Shown piece by piece: positions 1 through 6,884 of a stretch of DNA of 64,000 bases. The translations under genes were made by a program, and so were the position numbers. The stretch's first letter is position 1. Each line of letters begins with the position of its first letter. The stretch is from Lichenibacterium ramalinae (GTDB taxonomy: Bacteria > Pseudomonadota > Alphaproteobacteria > Rhizobiales > Beijerinckiaceae). A model generated the notes under the pieces. That model made no database searches. It was not told where the DNA came from and worked only from the letters and a program-made list of their open reading frames with translations. The stretch covers positions 124,001 to 188,000 of the forward strand of contig NZ_QYBC01000013.1 of assembly GCF_004137085.1 (NCBI RefSeq), given 5' to 3'.

Positions 1-51
1 GGGGTTGCGGGGCCGGAGGGTCTGGACGACTCGCCCCCGACCCGGCTAATA

Positions 52-66
52 TGCCCATATTGGGCA
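52..66. promoter_or_regulatory. Palindromic operator 1 upstream of the XRE repressor
   Basis: TGCCCATATTGGGCA is a perfect 6-bp inverted repeat with a 3-base spacer. A second copy begins exactly 32 bp downstream, about three helical turns, so two dimers could bind the same face. Both sites lie just before the repressor gene, which fits autoregulation. The assignment to this repressor is inferred from position and symmetry. Confidence 0.65.
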
Positions 67-83
67 CGTCCGTCAAGCGTTTG

Positions 84-98
84 TGCCCATTTTGGGCA
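84..98. promoter_or_regulatory. Palindromic operator 2 upstream of the XRE repressor
   Basis: TGCCCATTTTGGGCA has the same TGCCCA/TGGGCA half-sites as the copy at 52. It overlaps the in-frame GTG at 83 and the ATG at 98. This argues that the real start is further down, at GTG 116, leaving the operator in the leader. Confidence 0.65.
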
Positions 99-115
99 TG
101 TTCCTGGGGATCGCC

Positions 116-685
116 GTGGCCAACAACCTGCGACAGCTGAGGGAAGGCCGCGGCTGGACGCAGGACGAGGCCGCCGCCGCCCTGGGAACCACCCGCAACC
201 AATATGCCAAGCTCGAGGGCGGCAGCCGGCGCCTGTCGGACAAGTGGATCAAGCTCGCCGGCGAGGCCTACGGGGTGGACCCCGGCGACGTGGTGACGGA
301 GCGGGCCGGCAGCGTGCCGATCGCCGGCTACGTGGGGGCCGGGACCGAGATGCATTTCTACGCCGAAACCCAGGGCCCGCTCGACGAGGCGCCAGCGCCC
401 GAGGACGGCACGCCCGAAACGGTGGCGGCGGAGGTACGGGGCGAGAGCCTGGGCCCGCTGTTCAACGGCTGGCGGGTGTATTTCGACGACCGGCGCGAGC
501 CCGTGACGGACGACCTCGTGGGCCGGCTCTGCGTGGTGGGGCTGGCGGACGGGCGTGTGCTGGTGAAACAGCTGCTGCGCGGCCGCATGGAGGGCCGCTT
601 CGCCCTCCACGGCCAGTTCGGCGAGCCGGTGCTCGACGCCGACGTGCTCTGGGCCGCCAAGGTCAAGAGCATGATGCCGGGGTGA
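116..685 (+). CDS. XRE-family repressor with S24/LexA-like C-terminal domain
   Basis: This is a predicted DNA-binding repressor of about 189 residues. Residues 1-60 form an XRE helix-turn-helix (NLRQLREGRGWTQDEAA, then a recognition helix around TTRNQYAKLEGG). After PIAGYVGAG the C-terminal half resembles the S24 peptidase/phage-repressor dimerisation domain; I cannot confirm a Ser-Lys dyad. I place the start at GTG 116 because GGGGA lies 5 bases upstream and the alternatives at 83 and 98 fall inside a palindromic operator. The frame is open from 83. No target operon is adjacent downstream on the same transcript. It is probably autoregulated, and could be a stress or phage-remnant regulator. 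Confidence 0.8.
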   Translation: MANNLRQLREGRGWTQDEAAAALGTTRNQYAKLEGGSRRLSDKWIKLAGEAYGVDPGDVVTERAGSVPIAGYVGAGTEMHFYAETQGPLDEAPAPEDGTPETVAAEVRGESLGPLFNGWRVYFDDRREPVTDDLVGRLCVVGLADGRVLVKQLLRGRMEGRFALHGQFGEPVLDADVLWAAKVKSMMPG

Positions 686-840
686 CGTCGCGCCGGGCGC
701 GGACAGGCAGAGCCGCGGCGGGACGCGAAGGGGCGGAGCCGCGGCGACGGCCCCGCGCGTTCGTGACCGCCCGGGCCCGGCTACCGGCGCGCCGCGGGAT
801 CGCGTAAGGTCGTGGATCGTCCCGCCCCGGTGCCCATCCC

Positions 841-1032
841 ATGTCCGCCGCCACCGCCAACGCTTTCATCCTGGTCGCGATCGGGCTCGTCTTCGCCGTG
901 TTGCTGGCCGGACTCGTCAACATGGTCCGGGGCGGCAGTTCCAACACGTCCCAGCGCCTCATGCGCTGGCGCGTCGGGCTCCAGTTCGTGGCCATCCTGG
1001 TGGTCATGACGGTGCTGTACTTCAGGGGGTGA
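841..1032 (+). CDS. Small twin-transmembrane (HIG1-like) protein
   Basis: A 63-residue inner-membrane protein with two hydrophobic helices, at about residues 8-27 and 44-60. They are separated by a polar loop containing an RLMRWRVGLQ stretch typical of HIG1-domain small proteins of Rhizobiales. In these bacteria a short twin-TM gene is often found directly before the cobalamin adenosyltransferase gene, as here: its TGA ends 4 bases before the next start, so the two are probably cotranscribed. I see no clear Shine-Dalgarno. The function is unknown; HIG1 relatives associate with respiratory complexes, but that is family knowledge and not seen here. Confidence 0.7.
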   Translation: MSAATANAFILVAIGLVFAVLLAGLVNMVRGGSSNTSQRLMRWRVGLQFVAILVVMTVLYFRG

Positions 1033-1036
1033 TGCC

Positions 1037-1618
1037 GTGGTGATCCTCAATCGCATCTACACGCGCACCGGCGACGACGGGTCGACCGCGCTCGGCTCCG
1101 GCGAGCGGCGGCGCAAGTCGGATGCCCGCGTCGCCGCCTACGGCACGGTCGACGAGTGCAACGCCGCCATCGGCCTCGCCCGGCTCTCGGCCGCGACGGA
1201 ATCGCCCGAGCTCGACGCCATGCTGGGCCGCATCCAGAACGACCTGTTCGACCTCGGCGCCGACCTCGCGACCCCGCCGGCCGAAGCCGAGGCCGAGGGG
1301 GGCCGGCTGCGCGTCGTCCAGAGCCAGGTGGACCGGCTGGAGCGCGAGATCGACGCGCTGAACGCCGACCTCGCGCCGCTGCGCAGCTTCGTGCTCCCCG
1401 GCGGCACGCCGGCCGCCGCCGCGCTCCACCTCGCCCGCACCATATGCCGCCGCGCCGAGCGCCTCATGGTGGACCTCAAGGTCGGCCAGGGGGAGACGGT
1501 CGGCGACCCCGCCATCGCCTACGCCAACCGCCTGTCCGACTTCCTCTTCGTGGCGTCGCGCCACTGCAACCACCTGCGCGACGGCGACGTGCTCTGGGTG
1601 CCGGGCCGGGACCGGTAG
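1037..1618 (+). CDS. Cob(I)yrinic acid a,c-diamide adenosyltransferase, PduO type
   Basis: Transfers the 5'-deoxyadenosyl group of ATP to cob(I)alamin, making coenzyme B12 in the cytoplasm. The 193-residue length fits the PduO/MMAB family. The N-terminal ATP-binding motif YTRTGDDGST is at residues 7-16, followed by YGTVDECNAAIG, and FVLPGGT and RRAERL lie in the C-terminal helices. The start is GTG 1037, 4 bases after the upstream stop. Adenosylcobalamin would serve methylmalonyl-CoA and ethylmalonyl-CoA mutases, which fits the propionyl-CoA-generating branched-chain catabolism encoded near 45-51 kb. The family is clear; the physiological role is inferred. Confidence 0.93.
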   Translation: MVILNRIYTRTGDDGSTALGSGERRRKSDARVAAYGTVDECNAAIGLARLSAATESPELDAMLGRIQNDLFDLGADLATPPAEAEAEGGRLRVVQSQVDRLEREIDALNADLAPLRSFVLPGGTPAAAALHLARTICRRAERLMVDLKVGQGETVGDPAIAYANRLSDFLFVASRHCNHLRDGDVLWVPGRDR

Positions 1619-2062
1619 GGCAGGTGGCGATCGGGCGGCACCACCGGGTCGCGTGGCGCCGAGCCCCGCGGGCAGAAGGCGCCGCGGGGGCCCGCGGCAG
1701 ATCCGAAGCGCCGTCGGCTCCGGCGCATCCGCAGGAACATCGGACCGAGAGCGCTTTCGCCTTCGGCGAATTCGCTCCAGTTCCGAATGGAGAGCAGTTT
1801 CATCGGCTTGGAGTCGCCAATGCGACTCGGAGACGGCCGATGCTGCCCGAGAGCATTGCCGTCAGCCCGGGAGCGCCGGGCGATGCCGGGCCGCAGATAA
1901 TCTGGACTTGTTCTCATCTCCATTTCGAAACTTTCCAATAGATCCGGCCTATATTGACGGCTCGATCACGGCATCGGAAGACGAGGGGCCGACGGGCGCG
2001 GAGCCACCCGCCCGTCGGCCCCGCTTCCCCCCTCCAGGGCCGTTTTGGCCGGAGATGCCGCC
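1619..2062. other. Intergenic region without a convincing gene
   Basis: No frame here has convincing protein character. It holds a short hairpin, TTCGCCTTCGGCGAA, at 1756-1770. The segment from about 1740 to 1965 is less GC-rich than its surroundings, so it may carry the promoter of the following pair of unknown genes. GGAG at 2051 is the ribosome-binding site of the gene at 2063. Confidence 0.5.
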
Positions 2063-2560
2063 ATGATCCACGCCGCGCCGCAGGCGTCCACCAGCCCCCT
2101 CGAAGCCCTGGCGCTGTCGGAACGTTTCGTCCTGTGGAGCTTTCGGGCCTGGGCCTGCTGTTGCCGGGGCCGACGCCTGCCGGCCGAGCCCGTCGCCTCG
2201 GCCTTCGCCAACATCGGCGCGCCGGCCGCCGCCGTGGCGCTCGACGACGCCATGACGCGCCTCGTCCTGGGCACGTCCCGGCCCCTCACCGTCCATTGCC
2301 CGCCCCACCCCGGCCTGTCGGAGGACGAGACCCGATTGCTCGCCGCCGTGGCGGCGGCGCAGCGCCACGACCGCGACGACCTCGCCCGGCTCTTCGCCGA
2401 GATCCTGGCGCCGCCCGCCAGCGCGCTGCTGGGCCGCTCCCTGATGGAGCTCGGCGCCGCCATCGCCACCGTCGGTGTGCTGCTGCCGCAGCCCGGCCCC
2501 GAGGAGCCGGTCCCGGCGCCGGAAGGGCGGCCGCGGCCCGCCGCCGCCACCCTGCATTGA
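2063..2560 (+). CDS. Conserved-type hypothetical protein, first of a related pair
   Basis: An unrecognised 165-residue protein, mostly alpha-helical by composition, with a Cys-rich patch (AWACCC) near residue 33 and a Pro/Ala-rich tail. I start it at ATG 2063 because GGAG is 8 bases upstream; an in-frame TTG at 2045 would add six residues. The central PPHPGLSEDETRLLAAV stretch resembles PPCRSLSADEADLVAAL in the next gene, so the two look like diverged paralogues. The following ATG is 11 bases after the stop, so they form one transcription unit. Both lie directly upstream of the iron-uptake genes, but I cannot assign a role. Confidence 0.65.
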   Translation: MIHAAPQASTSPLEALALSERFVLWSFRAWACCCRGRRLPAEPVASAFANIGAPAAAVALDDAMTRLVLGTSRPLTVHCPPHPGLSEDETRLLAAVAAAQRHDRDDLARLFAEILAPPASALLGRSLMELGAAIATVGVLLPQPGPEEPVPAPEGRPRPAAATLH

Positions 2561-2571
2561 CGGGCGGCGGC

Positions 2572-3102
2572 ATGAGCCCCCTGCCCCGGCGCTGCCCCCT
2601 CGCCGCCGCCCCGGCCGAGATCGCCTGCCCGGACCGCGCCTGCCGGGCCGAGGCGGCCGCAGCCCTGCCGCGCGAGGGGCCGGAGCGCGCCCTCGTCCTG
2701 GCGCTGCGCTTCGTCGCCGCCGCGGCCGAGACGGGCGACGCGGCCTGCTTCGACGCGGCCTTCGCCGAGGCCGAGGCCGCCTTCGGCCCCCGTGACGGCG
2801 CGCTGGTGGTGGCGCGGTCCGCGGCCCTGCTGCGCGCGGCGCGGCGCGAGGGGGTGGCGCTGCTGCTGCTTCTGCCGCCGTGCCGGTCCCTGTCGGCCGA
2901 CGAGGCCGACCTCGTCGCCGCCCTGACGGCGCTCCGGTCCGGGCGGCCCATCGCGGCCCGCGACCGCCTGCCGCAAGCGTTGCGCCTCGCCCTCGCCGAC
3001 CTCGCCGTCCCGGTGCGGCATCGCAGTTTAGGACCGTTCGAAACAACAGATTGGACCCGTTCCGAGTTGGAGGCCGCGCAGTTTCCAGCCGTTCTAAGTT
3101 GA
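2572..3102 (+). CDS. Hypothetical protein, second of the pair; 3' end overlaps the efeU promoter
   Basis: An unrecognised 176-residue, Ala-rich helical protein. Start ATG 2572 follows a G-rich stretch and the previous stop by 11 bases. Residues 100-125 (LLLPPCRSLSADEADLVAAL) match the pattern of its upstream neighbour. The last 25 or so codons change character: they become less GC-rich and include TTTAGGACCGTTCGAAA, an Irr-box-like palindrome. Either the gene truly runs through the efeU promoter, or a frameshift has extended it beyond its original end. There are no membrane segments and no signal peptide. Confidence 0.6.
   Translation: MSPLPRRCPLAAAPAEIACPDRACRAEAAAALPREGPERALVLALRFVAAAAETGDAACFDAAFAEAEAAFGPRDGALVVARSAALLRAARREGVALLLLLPPCRSLSADEADLVAALTALRSGRPIAARDRLPQALRLALADLAVPVRHRSLGPFETTDWTRSELEAAQFPAVLS
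3027..3043. promoter_or_regulatory. Irr-box/ICE-like iron control element, strong copy
   Basis: TTTAGGACCGTTCGAAA matches the rhizobial iron control element as I recall it (TTTAGAA-YNR-TTCTAAA) at 15 of 17 positions. It lies about 145 bp upstream of efeU, where an Irr site controlling iron uptake would be expected. The match is read by eye; regulation by Irr is inference. Confidence 0.55.
3082..3098. promoter_or_regulatory. Second, weaker Irr-box-like element
   Basis: TTTCCAGCCGTTCTAAG matches the same consensus at 13 of 17 positions, with a good right half (TTCTAA). It begins 55 bp after the stronger copy, about five helical turns. It may be a secondary site; alone it would be weak evidence. 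Confidence 0.35.
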
Positions 3103-3186
3103 GGCCGCGACTGTCGATTTGGCTTGAAGACGCGACGACACGGTCCTAACCCGACCACTGATCGCCCCCACCAGGAGAACGCCGCC

Positions 3187-4017
3187 GTGCTGGTCGCCTA
3201 TCTCATCATGCTGCGCGAAGGGATCGAGGCGGCGCTGATCGTCGGCATCGTGGCGGGCTACCTCCAGCAGACGGGCCGCTCGCGCTTCATGCCGGCGGTG
3301 TGGGCCGGCGTGGTCCTGGCCACCGCCATCTGCCTCGCGCTCGGCATCGCCATGAACGCCGCCGAAGCCGAGTTCCCGCAGAAGCAGCAGGAGTTCTTCG
3401 AGGGTGCGGTGGCTCTGGTGGCGGTGGGGGTGCTCACCTCCATGATCTTCTGGATGAAGAAGGCCGCCCGGTCCATCAGGAGCGAGCTGCACGGCTCCGT
3501 CGAGGCGGCGCTGTCGCGCCGGTCGGGCGGCGCCATGGCGCTCGTGCTGATGGCCTTCTTCGCGGTCGGGCGCGAGGGGCTGGAATCGGTCTTCTTCCTG
3601 CTCGCCACCTTCCAGCAGGACCTCGGCTGGGGCCCGCCGCTCGGCGCCCTGCTCGGCGTGGTCTCCGCCGTGGCGTTCGGCGCGGCCGTGACCTACGGCG
3701 GCTACCGCCTCGACCTGCGCCGCTTCTTCGCCTGGACCTCCGGCCTCATCGTCTTCGTGGCGGCGGGCCTGCTCGCCGGGGCGCTGCGCGCCTTCCACGA
3801 GGCGGGCCTGTGGAACGGGCTGCAGGAGCGCGCCTTCGACCTGTCCAACGTGCTGCCCGCCGACGGCACGGTCGGCACGCTCCTGTCCGGCATCTTCGGC
3901 TACCAGGATGCCCCCACGGTGGGCGAGGTCGCCGTCTACCTCGCCTTCCTCGTCCCGGCCCTGTGGCTGCTCTTCGCCCCCGGCCGCCCCGGCGTGCCCG
4001 CCGCGCGCCCCGCCTGA
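3187..4017 (+). CDS. efeU: FTR1-family iron permease EfeU
   Basis: Inner-membrane permease that moves iron into the cytoplasm as part of the EfeUOB system. The 276-residue protein has about seven hydrophobic helices and both REGxE iron-binding motifs: REGIEAAL near residue 12 and REGLESVFF near residue 131. I start it at GTG 3187, 9 bases after AGGAG; an upstream extension to 3124 would add an unhydrophobic leader. It is first of the efeU-efeO-efeB operon, with 35 bases to efeO. Two Irr-like boxes precede it, so iron-responsive control is likely. Confidence 0.93.
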   Translation: MLVAYLIMLREGIEAALIVGIVAGYLQQTGRSRFMPAVWAGVVLATAICLALGIAMNAAEAEFPQKQQEFFEGAVALVAVGVLTSMIFWMKKAARSIRSELHGSVEAALSRRSGGAMALVLMAFFAVGREGLESVFFLLATFQQDLGWGPPLGALLGVVSAVAFGAAVTYGGYRLDLRRFFAWTSGLIVFVAAGLLAGALRAFHEAGLWNGLQERAFDLSNVLPADGTVGTLLSGIFGYQDAPTVGEVAVYLAFLVPALWLLFAPGRPGVPAARPA

Positions 4018-4052
4018 CCCCTCCGACCTCCCCACCTCAGGATCGAGCCCCC

Positions 4053-5186
4053 ATGACGACCGCCGCCCGCCTCACCGTCAGCCTCGCCGCGCTCTGCGCC
4101 GCGGGCGCTCTGGGCGCCGCCCGTGCCGCCGACACCGCGCCGGTCGGGGTGACGATCTCCGACAAGGGCTGCGAGCCGGCCAATGTCGCGGTCGTGCCCG
4201 GCAAGTCGGTCTTCAAGATCAAGAACGCCTCGAAGCGCGCCGTGGAATGGGAGATCCTCAAGGGCGTCGACGTCGTCGAGGAGCGCGAGAACATCATCCC
4301 GGGCTTCACCCAGACCATCACGGCGACGCTGGATGCCGGCGACTACCAGATGACCTGCGGGCTTCTGTCGAACCCCAAGGGCGTGCTGAAGGTGGCGGCG
4401 AGCCAGCCGGCCGCGGCCGACGCCAAGCCGGCCGCCGTGTCGCCCATGGACCTCGTGGGGCCGCTGGCGGAATACAAGGTCTACGTCACCCGGGAGATCG
4501 ACGCCCTCGTGACCGAGACCCGCGCCTTCACGGCGGCCGTGAAGGCCGGCAAGCTCGCCGACGCCCAGGCCCTCTACGCCCCGACGCGCCAGCATTACGA
4601 GCGGATCGAGCCCATCGCCGAGCTGTTCAACGACCTCGACGGCTCCATGGACAGCCGCGAGGACGATTTCGAGAAGAAGGCCGAGGACCCCGGCTTCACC
4701 GGCTTCCACCGCATCGAGAAGGGGCTGTTCGGCGACAAGTCGACGGCGGGGCTGGCGCCCGTGGCCGACAAGCTTATGGCCGACACCGAAGACCTGCACA
4801 GGCGCGTCTCGGGCCTCGCCATCACGCCGAAGAGCATGGTGGGCGGCGCCGCCGACCTCATCGAGGAAGTCGCCTCCAAGAAGATCTCGGGCGAGGAGGA
4901 CCGCTACAGCCGCACCGACCTCTTCGACTTCCAGGCCAATGTCGACGGCGCCCAGAAGATCGTCGCGCTGCTCGACCCGCTCGTGCAGAAGCGCGACCCC
5001 GCCCTCGTCGCCCGCGTCAAGGGCAACTTCGCCAAGGTCGACGCCGTGCTGGCCAAGTATCGCAACGGCCAGGGCTTCGAATCCTACGACAAGCTCGCCC
5101 CCGAGGACCGCAATCGGCTGAAGGGCCCGGTGACGGCCCTCGCCGAGGACCTGTCGACCCTGCGCGGCACGCTCGGCATCGACTGA
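4053..5186 (+). CDS. efeO: Iron uptake protein EfeO (cupredoxin plus M75 imelysin domains)
   Basis: Periplasmic partner that captures iron for the permease. The 377-residue protein has a Sec signal peptide (residues 1-25, cleaved after ARA), a cupredoxin-like domain at about 28-117 that includes the CGLL cysteine, and a C-terminal M75 domain with the GFHRIEKGLFGD motif, whose HxxE is the family's metal site. The start is ATG 4053, with AGGA about 10 bases upstream. It lies between the permease and peroxidase genes in the usual order. The length is normal for the long cupredoxin-bearing EfeO form. Confidence 0.93.
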   Translation: MTTAARLTVSLAALCAAGALGAARAADTAPVGVTISDKGCEPANVAVVPGKSVFKIKNASKRAVEWEILKGVDVVEERENIIPGFTQTITATLDAGDYQMTCGLLSNPKGVLKVAASQPAAADAKPAAVSPMDLVGPLAEYKVYVTREIDALVTETRAFTAAVKAGKLADAQALYAPTRQHYERIEPIAELFNDLDGSMDSREDDFEKKAEDPGFTGFHRIEKGLFGDKSTAGLAPVADKLMADTEDLHRRVSGLAITPKSMVGGAADLIEEVASKKISGEEDRYSRTDLFDFQANVDGAQKIVALLDPLVQKRDPALVARVKGNFAKVDAVLAKYRNGQGFESYDKLAPEDRNRLKGPVTALAEDLSTLRGTLGID

Positions 5187-5303
5187 GAGCCCGTGGATGA
5201 ACGCCCGCTTCCCCGACATGCCGGGGGTCTTCCGCGATGACACCGGTGGGCGTTCAGGCACGAGTGCGATGCAGTCACGGACTCTGACACGGGAGCTGCG
5301 ACC

Positions 5304-6641
5304 ATGACGGAGCGCAAGACCATCCTGGGACGCTGCCCGTTCGGCGGCCTCGCCCGCCCCGCCGCGCCCGCGCCGGAGGAGGCGCCGGCCTGCCCGGGGC
5401 GCCGCAGCCTGTTGGTGGGCTTCGGCCTCGCGGGTGCCGCCGGCCTCGCCCCGGGTGCGGCCCGGGCCGCGAACGCCGAGGAGGAGCGCCGCGCCGCGCC
5501 CGACGCGGACGGCACGCGCGACCGCCAGCCCTTCTACGGCCGGCACCAGGCCGGCATCGTGACGTCGCAGCCCGCCGCGGCGCTGGTGGCGGCCTTCGAC
5601 GTGCTGGCGGACGACCGCGCGGAACTCGCCGAGCTGATGCGGCGCCTCACGGCCCGCACCGCCGCCCTGATGGCGGGCGAGATGCCGGCCCCCACCGACG
5701 CCAAGCTGCCGCCCCCCGACAGCGGCCTGCTCGGCCCGGGCGGCATGTCCGACAACCTGTCGATGACGCTCGCCTTCGGCGCCTCGCTGTTCGACGGGCG
5801 CTTCGGCCTCGCCGCGCACCGCCCGAAGCGCCTCGCCGCCATGGCGGCCTTCCCCAACGACGCGCTCGACCACGATTGCTGCCACGGCGACCTGCTGGTG
5901 CAGTTCAACGCCAACACGGCCGAAACCAACATCCACGCGCTGCGCGCCCTGCTGAAGGACTTCCCGGACGGGCTGGCGCTGCGCTGGAAGCAGGACGGCT
6001 TCCTGCCGCCCCACACGATCAAGACCCAGGGCCGCGACACCGCGCGCAACCTGCTCGGCTTCAAGGACGGCACCGCGAACCTCGATGCCCGCGACGAGGC
6101 CCTGATGGACCGCATCGTGTGGGTCGACGACCGCGCCGGCGAGCCCGCCTGGACGGCCGGGGGCACCTACCACGTCGTGCGCGTGATCCGCACGCTGGTC
6201 GAGCGCTGGGACAGGACGCCCCTGCGCGAGCAGGAAACCATCATCGGCCGCGACAAGGCCGAAGGGGCACCGCTCGGCCTCGCCCAAGAGCGCGACCTGC
6301 CCGATTACGGCTCCGACCCCGAGGGCCGGCGCGTGCCGCTCGACGCCCATATCCGCCGCGCCAACCCGCGCGACGCCGCCTCGGCCGACAGCGTCATCCT
6401 GCGCCGCGCCTACAATTATTCGAACGGCCTCACCAAGGCGGGGCAGCTCGACATGGGCCTGCTGTTCTCGTCCTTCCAGTCCGACCTCGACCGCGGCTTC
6501 ATCGCCGTGCAGACGCGGCTGAACGGCGAGCCCCTGGAAGAATACATCAAGCCCGTCGGCGGCGGCTATTTCTTCGCCCTGCCGGGCGTCGCGGGTCCGC
6601 ACGACTATTTCGCCAAGGCGCTGCTCGAAACCACCGCCTGA
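5304..6641 (+). CDS. efeB: Tat-exported Dyp-type heme peroxidase EfeB
   Basis: Heme peroxidase of the DyP family, third component of EfeUOB, proposed to oxidise ferrous iron or act on heme in the periplasm. In the 445-residue protein a Tat signal (RRSLLVGFGLAGAAGL) at about 33-50 ends near AARA. The DyP signature GFKDGTANL lies at about residue 253, and the distal part has RGFIAVQTRLNG. ATG 5304 is used; the gap to efeO is 117 bases, so an internal promoter cannot be excluded. The N-terminus before the twin arginine is unusually long and Pro/Ala-rich. Confidence 0.93.
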   Translation: MTERKTILGRCPFGGLARPAAPAPEEAPACPGRRSLLVGFGLAGAAGLAPGAARAANAEEERRAAPDADGTRDRQPFYGRHQAGIVTSQPAAALVAAFDVLADDRAELAELMRRLTARTAALMAGEMPAPTDAKLPPPDSGLLGPGGMSDNLSMTLAFGASLFDGRFGLAAHRPKRLAAMAAFPNDALDHDCCHGDLLVQFNANTAETNIHALRALLKDFPDGLALRWKQDGFLPPHTIKTQGRDTARNLLGFKDGTANLDARDEALMDRIVWVDDRAGEPAWTAGGTYHVVRVIRTLVERWDRTPLREQETIIGRDKAEGAPLGLAQERDLPDYGSDPEGRRVPLDAHIRRANPRDAASADSVILRRAYNYSNGLTKAGQLDMGLLFSSFQSDLDRGFIAVQTRLNGEPLEEYIKPVGGGYFFALPGVAGPHDYFAKALLETTA

Positions 6642-6884
6642 CGGCAGCCGGCGCGGAGCCAATAGACCAAGACCGCCCGGCATGCGCCAGTTTCGGAACG
6701 CGAGCCCGCCCACGGTCCTTAACGGATCCTTCGTCCCCACGGCGGCGATGCGGCGGCATCGCGCTACGGCTCGTCAACGATGCCGGCATGGCGCGATTGC
6801 GGCTTGCGATGTCGCATGCGACCTTCGCATCCATCACATCTCGCGTCGGGCCTGTCGTGGCATCGCGGCGCCGGACCGAGCCCG

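Noticed and set aside
1653-2066. A 137-codon plus-strand frame in the 1619-2062 gap
   Set aside because: Arg/Ser-rich composition, no SD and overlap with the start of the next gene; it looks non-coding.
3936-6740. A 934-codon open frame on the minus strand opposite efeO and efeB
   Set aside because: Antisense shadow with no recognisable domain and composition typical of reversed GC-rich codons; the plus-strand genes carry family motifs.
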